12,457 bases of DNA. Origin: Candidatus Planktophila sp. (GTDB lineage Bacteria; Actinomycetota; Actinomycetes; Nanopelagicales; Nanopelagicaceae). The translations under genes were made by a program, and so were the position numbers. Positions 8,367 through 12,457 of the stretch are shown here, in pieces (position 1 is the stretch's first letter; the number at the start of each line of letters is the position of its first letter). Below the pieces are notes generated by a model. That model did not search any database, was not told the DNA's origin, and worked only from the letters and a program-made list of their open reading frames with translations. Location of the stretch: positions 1-12,457 of the forward strand of contig JAHECV010000011.1 of assembly GCA_024641555.1 (NCBI GenBank). The letters run 5' to 3'.

Positions 8367-8385
8367 TTTTTTAGAGCAGAACTAC
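8346..8385. terminator. Inverted repeat across the ileS/yggT convergent ends
   Basis: GTAGTTCT at 8346-8353 is the exact inverted complement of AGAACTAC at 8378-8385, with a 24-base loop that holds both stop codons and a T6 run (8367-8372). A smaller hairpin, CTAA-C-GAAA-G-C-TTAG at 8352-8366, directly precedes the T6 run on the ileS strand and could act as a weak intrinsic terminator. Both arms encode Val-Val-Leu near the C-termini of the two proteins. With only 4 bp between stops, any terminator must lie here or inside the opposing gene. Function is inferred. Confidence 0.4.
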
Positions 8386-8652
8386 AACGATGCTCTTGGC
8401 TAAACCAATTGCGATCAAAAGAACGATAAATGAGAGATCTAGCGAAACGCCACCGAGACGAAGTGGTGGAACGAAGCGACCTACAAATTTCATAGGCGGA
8501 TCGGTGATCGAATAGATCATTTCGAAGAAGGCGATGAGGAATGAATTTGGACGCCAATTACGCGCAAACATTCGAACATAATCGATAATCAAACGAGCAA
8601 ATAACGCATACTTGAAGAGATCAAGCAGAGTTAAGAGAAGCGATGTAATCAT
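8371..8652 (-). CDS. yggT: YggT/YlmG family small membrane protein
   Basis: This 93-aa protein is predicted to cross the membrane twice, at about residues 2-20 and 68-92. Between them lie conserved YggT features: RLIIDYVRMF, then TDPPMKFVGRFVPP (54-67) and the LDLSF opening of the second helix. YggT proteins sit beside sepF in many bacteria and have been linked to division-site or membrane organisation, but no biochemical activity is settled. ATG 8652 gives MITSLLLTLL; only a weak purine stretch (AATAAG) precedes it. It lies 24 bp after sepF and appears to end the ftsZ run. In many Actinobacteria divIVA follows at this point; here the opposing ileS does. Confidence 0.9.
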   Translation of the reverse strand: MITSLLLTLLDLFKYALFARLIIDYVRMFARNWRPNSFLIAFFEMIYSITDPPMKFVGRFVPPLRLGGVSLDLSFIVLLIAIGLAKSIVVVLL

Positions 8653-8676
8653 CTTATTTTGAGGTGAACTGTTAAA

Positions 8677-9147
8677 TCAGCTCTGGTTAAAGAAACTTGC
8701 TTGCGCTGCCGCTGTCTTATCTTCGCTGCTCACATTTACATTGGCAGGAGAGAGAAGAAAAACTTTATGGCTGACGCGTTCGATGCGCCCATGTAGACCA
8801 AAGACTAATCCGCTGGCAAAATCTACAAGTCGCTTGCGTTCGCTCTCTTCCATATCATCAAGATTGATAATTACTGGATTGCCTTCGCGATAGTGCTCGC
8901 CCATCTTGCGCGCCTCAGAATATGAACGAGGTTGCAAAGTGATGATGTGGTAATTCGATTCAGGTGAAGCCACAGGTGCAACTGCGGCAGTCGAACCAAC
9001 AACGGTAACGCCGGCGCGATCACGAGATGGGCGTGCAATCTCGCGGGCAGGGCGTTCGGTGTTTCGAACTGGAGTCGCTTCTTGGTGCGCTTCTTCGTCG
9101 GTATCTACCAAACCTAGGTAGCCCATCATTTTATTGAGTGCAGACAT
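8677..9147 (-). CDS. sepF: SepF, FtsZ membrane tether and alignment factor
   Basis: SepF is a cytoplasmic division protein that polymerises, binds the FtsZ C-terminal peptide and tethers it to the membrane. In Actinobacteria, which lack FtsA, it is the principal FtsZ anchor. The 156-aa protein begins with a short amphipathic segment (MSALNKMMGYLGL), the expected membrane-targeting helix. A variable, charged and Ala/Val/Pro-rich linker covers about residues 15-64. The conserved SepF fold follows at 66-138, with ITLQPRSYSEA, NPVIINLDDM and LVDFASGLVFGLHG as recognisable blocks. Its neighbours, two genes away from ftsZ, fit exactly. ATG 9147 lies 9 bp after the yggS stop and has no visible Shine-Dalgarno, so translation probably depends on coupling. 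Confidence 0.95.
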   Translation of the reverse strand: MSALNKMMGYLGLVDTDEEAHQEATPVRNTERPAREIARPSRDRAGVTVVGSTAAVAPVASPESNYHIITLQPRSYSEARKMGEHYREGNPVIINLDDMEESERKRLVDFASGLVFGLHGRIERVSHKVFLLSPANVNVSSEDKTAAAQASFFNQS

Positions 9148-9156
9148 AGGTAAAGG

Positions 9157-9843
9157 TTAAGGGTGATAGGTGCGCGAACCGAGGATTTGGCTACCAACGC
9201 GTAGATGTGTCGCGCCATAGGCAATTGCAGTTTCAAAATCTGAACTCATCCCCGCCGATAGATATTTGGCTTCCGGGAAGCGGGCAATAAAACGTTGCTG
9301 GATCTCCGCAATTTCCGCAAAGGCTGCATCGTGCGGATATTCAACCGGTGGAACGCACATCAACCCCATTATTTGCAGGCTCTCCGAGTTAACGACGGCT
9401 TCGGCTAAGTGAGCCAAATGTTCTTCAAGAACTCCCCCGCGATCCGGTGCGCCATCTAGAGAAAGTTGCAGAAAGACTTTGATCTCCTTAGCAGTATCGG
9501 TGCAGATACGCGCAAGTTTTTCAATATGGCTTGCTTGGTCGAGCGAATGAACAACATCAGCCCATGCGGCAATTTCGCGAAGTTTTCGGCTCTGCACTTG
9601 CCCCTGGAAATGCCAGATACCTGGAACAGCAAGCGCTTTTTCGGAACCTTCTTCGGTGCGATTTTCGCCGAAGTGAACTTGGCCCAAATCTCGCAAAATG
9701 GCTACATCGCTAGTGGGATATGTCTTGGTTACTGCAATCAAAGTTATATCCGCAAGATTTCGTCCAGCATCACTCGCCGCAGCAGCAATACGTGATTTAA
9801 CATCGTTTAACGAGTTGGCGATGAAATCAGAACGTTCTGTCAT
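9157..9843 (-). CDS. yggS: YggS/PLPBP family pyridoxal-phosphate-binding protein
   Basis: This is the single-domain PLP-binding homeostasis protein (228 aa, usual length; YlmE in Gram-positives). It has an alanine-racemase-like TIM-barrel fold without known enzymatic activity and buffers vitamin B6 levels. The PLP lysine is K40 in LIAVTKTYP. Other family blocks are HFGENR (57-62), WHFQGQVQSRK (77-87), LMCVPP (161-166), SAGMSSDFETAI (196-207) and the phosphate-binding LRVGSQILG (214-222). The ATG overlaps the pgeF stop by 4 bases (ATGA), implying translational coupling. The position between pgeF and sepF is the classic ylmD-ylmE-sepF order. Confidence 0.95.
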   Translation of the reverse strand: MTERSDFIANSLNDVKSRIAAAASDAGRNLADITLIAVTKTYPTSDVAILRDLGQVHFGENRTEEGSEKALAVPGIWHFQGQVQSRKLREIAAWADVVHSLDQASHIEKLARICTDTAKEIKVFLQLSLDGAPDRGGVLEEHLAHLAEAVVNSESLQIMGLMCVPPVEYPHDAAFAEIAEIQQRFIARFPEAKYLSAGMSSDFETAIAYGATHLRVGSQILGSRTYHP

Positions 9844-10505
9844 AACCAGACCAAACCTGCCTGACGCCCGGTGATCGGCGTGCGGCGGTAAGAGAAGAGA
9901 TCTTCGTTTTCAACGGTACAACGAGTTTGATTATCAATCCTAACAATTCCTACCTTTTCGAGGTCAACGATTAAGCCAGAAATTAAATCCAAGGCTGGCG
10001 TATCTAAATTGGTGCGAGAGGCGCAAGCGGGATGGCTCGCAACGACCTCGTCATAGATATCCTGGGAAACTTCATAACACTTACCGCAGATCGCTGGACC
10101 GATGATCGCCGAAATCTCTTCGTCGGATATCTCTCGCATAATCTCGATAGTTTTTTCAGTAACTCGATTAACTAGCCCTTTGCGACCAACATGAACTGCG
10201 GCAACTGCATGTTTTGAGGAAAGTAGCAACGGAATGCAATCAGCGATCATCACCGCCAAGGTAATTCCAGCAATGCCGGTAATCAGCGCATCAGCTGTTG
10301 GTACTTCTTCGGTAACTTCTTCTATCACCGCGACCCTGTTGCCATGTACTTGGTTCATATATTGAGTTGCGCCAAATTGCGCCGCGATTAACTCACGATT
10401 TCTGGTGACGTTCTCTGGCAAATCTCCAACATGATCGCCCAAATTGAGAGAGGTATAGCCATCAGAACTAACGCCGTTAAGGCGATCAGTGAAGTGAATT
10501 CCCAT
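9840..10505 (-). CDS. pgeF: PgeF/YfiH (YlmD) family, peptidoglycan editing factor
   Basis: This is a laccase-domain family protein of 221 aa. Homologues remove wrongly incorporated L-Ser from the UDP-MurNAc peptide position normally held by L-Ala; family members have also been reported to act on purine nucleosides. The opening FTDRLNGVSSDGYTSLNLGDH is the normal N-terminus. The likely zinc triad is H54 in NQVHGN, C90 in ADCIPLLL and H105 in AAVHVGRKG. IGPAICGKCYEV (135-146) and FSYRR near the C-terminus are family blocks. The third motif reads VGRKG where many members have AGWRG, a conservative change that leaves the histidine intact. ATG 10505 has no clear Shine-Dalgarno; a hairpin ends 5 bases before it. 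It follows ftsZ by 32 bp and overlaps yggS by 4. Confidence 0.93.
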   Translation of the reverse strand: MGIHFTDRLNGVSSDGYTSLNLGDHVGDLPENVTRNRELIAAQFGATQYMNQVHGNRVAVIEEVTEEVPTADALITGIAGITLAVMIADCIPLLLSSKHAVAAVHVGRKGLVNRVTEKTIEIMREISDEEISAIIGPAICGKCYEVSQDIYDEVVASHPACASRTNLDTPALDLISGLIVDLEKVGIVRIDNQTRCTVENEDLFSYRRTPITGRQAGLVWL

Positions 10506-10510
10506 AATTA

Positions 10511-10534
10511 GCTCACTCGCTCTTCGAGTGGAGC
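10511..10534 (-). other. Hairpin between ftsZ and pgeF
   Basis: GCTC plus ACTCG (10511-10519) pairs with CGAGT (10525-10529) and GAGC (10531-10534), giving nine base pairs with one bulged base (10530) and a five-base loop. In the transcript it begins 3 bases after the ftsZ stop codon and ends 5 bases before the pgeF ATG, filling nearly all of the gap. No U-run follows, so it is not a standard terminator. It could protect the ftsZ mRNA 3' end, mark a cleavage point, or limit pgeF initiation by covering the ribosome-binding position. Confidence 0.55.
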
Positions 10535-10537
10535 CGA

Positions 10538-11668
10538 TTACTTCATGAAATCAGGAACGTCGATCTCATCTTCGGCTACTAGATCTTCAAAAGTTACGCG
10601 CTTACGAGGCGCACTTGCATCGAGATCTAGTGCAACAGAAATTGGATCGTTACTTGGAATTGGATCGGCAACACCAGAAAGTGATGCCTTATCAATTACC
10701 GGGACAGAAACCTTCTTTGGCTCTCCCCCATCAAAGCCGGCAGCGATAACGGTAATTCGAACTTCATCACCAAGGGCGTCATCAATGGTTGTTCCGAAGA
10801 TGATGCGCGCATTTGGGTGCGCTGCGGCTTGTACAAGCTCGCAAGCTTCATTGATTTCGAAGAGCCCCAGATCCGAGCCTCCTGCAACCGAGAGAAGAAC
10901 TCCCATGGCACCGTCGATGGATGCTTCAAGCAGTGGGCTGGAAATTGCCAACTCTGCAGCGCGTGATGCACGATTTTCTCCACGTGCTGAACCGATTCCC
11001 ATAAGTGCAGAACCAGCATCAGTCATTACAGTTTTAACATCGGCAAAGTCGAGGTTGATTAAACCTGGTTGAGTAATTATTTCAGTGATTCCTTGAACAC
11101 CTGAAAGTAATACTTGGTCGGCGCTCTTAAAAGCATCTACTGCAGTTATGTTGCGATCGGAGATTGCCAGAAGACGATCATTAGGAATAACGATAAGTGT
11201 GTCTACTTCTGCACGTAGTAGTTCGATTCCTTCATCTGCTTGTGTCGATCGAATCTTTCCTTCGAAAGAGAATGGGCGTGTTACAACACCAATAGTTAGC
11301 GCACCTAAATCGCGCGCAATCTTTGCAACGATTGGTGCACCACCTGTTCCGGTACCGCCACCTTCGCCGGCAGTTACGAAGACCATATCTGCACCGCGTA
11401 AAATTTCTTCAATGTCTTCTGTGTGATCAATAGCTGCTTGTCGACCTTTTTCAGGCGCAGCGCCTGCACCTAGACCTTTTGTAGATGCGCGACCAATATC
11501 TAGTTTCACATCAGCATCGCTCATCAATAGATGTTGTGCATCGGTATTAATTGCAATGAATTCAACGCCTTTTAAACCAACATCAATCATGCGATTGATT
11601 GCGTTAACTCCACCGCCACCAATTCCAACAACTTTGATTACAGCAAGATAGTTCTGTGGTGCAGCCAC
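10538..11668 (-). CDS. ftsZ: Cell division protein FtsZ
   Basis: FtsZ is the tubulin-like GTPase that assembles the cytokinetic ring. The 376-aa protein shows [13 protein letters not shown] (15-27), the tubulin signature GGGTGTGG (103-110), NTDAQ at 41-45, and the T7 synergy loop NLDFADV (205-211) whose aspartates complete the GTPase site of the adjacent subunit. The globular core ends near residue 315. A short linker of about 50 residues follows, then the conserved C-terminal peptide EIDVPDFMK, the docking site for SepF and FtsW in Actinobacteria. The start is GTG at 11668, fixed by AAGGAGG with a 5-nt spacer. It follows ftsQ by 153 bp and probably has its own promoter there. pgeF, yggS, sepF and yggT follow closely and are likely co-transcribed. 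Confidence 0.98.
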   Translation of the reverse strand: MAAPQNYLAVIKVVGIGGGGVNAINRMIDVGLKGVEFIAINTDAQHLLMSDADVKLDIGRASTKGLGAGAAPEKGRQAAIDHTEDIEEILRGADMVFVTAGEGGGTGTGGAPIVAKIARDLGALTIGVVTRPFSFEGKIRSTQADEGIELLRAEVDTLIVIPNDRLLAISDRNITAVDAFKSADQVLLSGVQGITEIITQPGLINLDFADVKTVMTDAGSALMGIGSARGENRASRAAELAISSPLLEASIDGAMGVLLSVAGGSDLGLFEINEACELVQAAAHPNARIIFGTTIDDALGDEVRITVIAAGFDGGEPKKVSVPVIDKASLSGVADPIPSNDPISVALDLDASAPRKRVTFEDLVAEDEIDVPDFMK

Positions 11669-11673
11669 AATGT

Positions 11674-11680
11674 CCTCCTT
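11674..11680 (-). promoter_or_regulatory. Ribosome-binding site of ftsZ
   Basis: On the minus strand AAGGAGG is followed by ACATT and then the GTG start. This strong Shine-Dalgarno selects the GTG and contrasts with pgeF, sepF and yggT downstream, which have none or only a weak one. It fits a need for much more FtsZ than its operon partners. Confidence 0.88.
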
Positions 11681-11750
11681 TAGAACTGTAAACCTCTACT
11701 TGAGAATTACATTTCTACTCTCTTTAATGAGGGCAACGTAAGGCGTTACA

Positions 11751-11773
11751 GAGTCGAAAGCAAAGACCGACTC
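11751..11773. repeat. Palindrome GAGTCG-N11-CGACTC upstream of ftsZ
   Basis: Two perfect 6-base arms are separated by 11 bases. Centre-to-centre arm spacing is 17 bp, somewhat long for a simple dimeric operator but possible. As RNA it would be a modest hairpin; no T-run follows in the ftsZ direction, so it is not a good terminator for ftsQ. It overlaps the candidate -35 of ftsZ. Confidence 0.4.
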
Positions 11774-11821
11774 AAAGAAATTTCAAAACTTTTTTAGCGT
11801 TTTTTTCAATTACATCAATCG

Positions 11822-12457
11822 TCATTTAACGATCGGTGCATGTGGCGCACTGACATCAATCATCCGCAGATTCTTGTTTTCATCTCTTTGAAGTAGCGCG
11901 CTTATAACTTCAACTTTCAGATCTGTATCCGCGCCATCTCCCCAAATAATTCTTAAATCTTGGCCCGAGAAATTTCCATAAATCAAGAAATTCTCGACGC
12001 GGGCAGCGCTCATTCGGTCAATTCTCCGACTAAAGCTCTTTGGGAGTTCGGTAAATAGTTTTATTGCAGCGAGGCCACCTTCCACCGATGTCGCACTTAC
12101 CTTAGGTAAACCACTAGATATCACCGTTGGAGTTGCAAATGTTTTTCCTGAAGCATCAAGGGCAACTTGAGGTCTACCTGGTTCGCTGTAGAGGGCGATC
12201 GGAACTCGAGTCTTTATCAAAATTGAAATCTTGCCAGAGATCCAATTGCGTGAGACTTCGGAGGATTCGATCCAGTCAAAAGATCGTAGGCGGTTGGAAA
12301 GCGCTCGGGGATCAAGACGAGCCATTTTATCTCCATTAGAAATTTGCAGGGAACGTGAGACGGCAATCTCGCTCTCTTTAGTTGGAGCGCCTGTAATTGC
12401 CACACTTCGCACGGTAAACACTGGTGACCAACCCAGAAGAAAAGAACCGCCCCCAAA
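11822..12457 (-). CDS. ftsQ: Cell division protein FtsQ/DivIB (N-terminus cut by window edge)
   Basis: FtsQ is a bitopic membrane protein whose extracytoplasmic part links early division proteins to FtsB/FtsL and septal wall synthesis. The frame is open to the right edge, so the cytoplasmic tail and most of the membrane helix are missing; 211 residues are visible. The visible start, FGGGSFLLGWSPVFTVRSV, is the end of the helix running into the POTRA domain (FTVRSVAITG). Next come DPRALSNRLRSFDWIESSEV and the beta strand WISGKISILIKTRVPIALY, typical FtsQ features. The C-terminal half has the DivIB/FtsQ beta domain, ending in IDVSAPHAPIVK and TGA. An internal GTG at 12421 gives an apparent ORF start, but it falls after the membrane helix and is unlikely to be used. 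The gene precedes ftsZ, as expected for this cluster. Confidence 0.9.
   Translation of the reverse strand, partial: FGGGSFLLGWSPVFTVRSVAITGAPTKESEIAVSRSLQISNGDKMARLDPRALSNRLRSFDWIESSEVSRNWISGKISILIKTRVPIALYSEPGRPQVALDASGKTFATPTVISSGLPKVSATSVEGGLAAIKLFTELPKSFSRRIDRMSAARVENFLIYGNFSGQDLRIIWGDGADTDLKVEVISALLQRDENKNLRMIDVSAPHAPIVK

Larger units (their letters stand above)
11669..11821 (-). promoter_or_regulatory. ftsQ-ftsZ intergenic region with phased A-tracts and a palindrome
   Basis: At 153 bp this is by far the longest non-coding stretch. Reading towards ftsZ, an A7 tract (11806-11800) and an A6 tract (11795-11790) have centres about 10.5 bp apart, one helical turn. GAAATTTC (11777-11784) follows about 12 bp further on. 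This is the classical pattern of intrinsically curved DNA. Next comes the palindrome GAGTCG-N11-CGACTC (11751-11773). A weak promoter candidate is TTGCTT (complement of 11758-11763), 17 bp, then TACGTT (complement of 11735-11740), whose -35 lies within the palindrome. It would give a leader of about 60 nt. The layout suggests a dedicated, perhaps regulated, ftsZ promoter, but no element here is certain. Confidence 0.45.

Noticed and set aside
9840..10505. PgeF motif VGRKG in place of AGWRG as evidence of loss of function
   Set aside because: The zinc-ligand histidine before it, the cysteine and the first histidine are all intact, and the change is conservative; it may be a lineage variant.
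10545..11072. Plus-strand ORF of 175 codons
   Set aside because: It lies wholly antisense to ftsZ, has Ser/Ala-rich composition from the opposite codon positions and shows no recognisable domain.
11790..11806. T6 and T7 runs on the plus strand as a terminator
   Set aside because: No gene on the plus strand ends here, and the palindrome at 11751-11773 is 16 bases away, too far for an intrinsic terminator. In the ftsZ direction these are A-runs.
12217..12421. GTG 12421 as the real start of ftsQ
   Set aside because: The frame stays open to the window edge and the upstream residues look like the end of the FtsQ membrane helix leading into POTRA, so the gene continues beyond the window.
1..12457. 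Mobile elements, CRISPR arrays, tRNA or rRNA genes, phage or toxin-antitoxin genes
   Set aside because: No terminal inverted repeats with a transposase, regularly spaced repeats, tRNA-like cloverleaf or anomalous gene was seen; the genes are a continuous housekeeping block.

Overview
The window reads as one end of an actinobacterial division and cell-wall (dcw) cluster joined to a housekeeping block. From right to left, mostly on the minus strand, it holds ftsQ (cut by the right edge), ftsZ, pgeF/ylmD, the PLP-binding yggS/ylmE, sepF and yggT/ylmG. Then come ileS on the plus strand and a minus-strand group of a DksA/TraR-like zinc-finger gene, lspA, rluD and dnaE (cut by the left edge). The order ftsQ-ftsZ-ylmD-ylmE-sepF-ylmG, with ileS, dksA-like, lspA, rluD and dnaE on the other side, is typical of Actinobacteria. 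So are the type-2 IleRS, the SepF and the FtsZ C-terminus ending VPDFMK. The base composition is far less GC-rich than in most Actinobacteria (roughly half GC by eye), and junctions are very tight: one 4-bp overlap and gaps of 0, 1, 4, 9, 19, 24 and 32 bp. I infer a streamlined low-GC aquatic lineage such as the freshwater acI group (Nanopelagicales), but nothing here proves the genus.

Layout. Positions 1-5191 are a minus-strand run, dksA-like > lspA > rluD > dnaE. Its junctions suggest co-transcription and translational coupling (dksA-like/lspA 1 bp apart, lspA stop directly abutting the rluD ATG). Positions 5192-5243 are a 52-bp divergent spacer that must carry most or all signals for this run and for ileS (5244-8366, plus). 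ileS meets yggT tail to tail with 4 bp between stop codons, inside an inverted repeat. Positions 8371-11668 are ftsZ > pgeF > yggS > sepF > yggT, minus strand. Between ftsQ and ftsZ is the only sizeable non-coding stretch (153 bp), with phased A-tracts, a palindrome and a strong ftsZ ribosome-binding site. No stretch over 300 bases lacks a gene.

How it works together. FtsQ, FtsZ and SepF are divisome components: the ring, its membrane tether and the periplasmic linker. PgeF edits peptidoglycan precursors, YggS buffers PLP, and YggT is a small membrane protein usually linked to this cluster. LspA matures lipoproteins, RluD modifies 23S rRNA, IleRS charges tRNA-Ile and DnaE replicates the chromosome. 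No tRNA, rRNA, IS element, CRISPR or prophage signature was seen. I did not find a previously undescribed system. The most notable points are an IleRS with a swapped HIGH motif (GTHH), loss of divIVA from its usual place beside an opposing ileS, a histone-like Lys/Ala tail on the DksA-like protein, and two short regulatory-looking structures around ftsZ.
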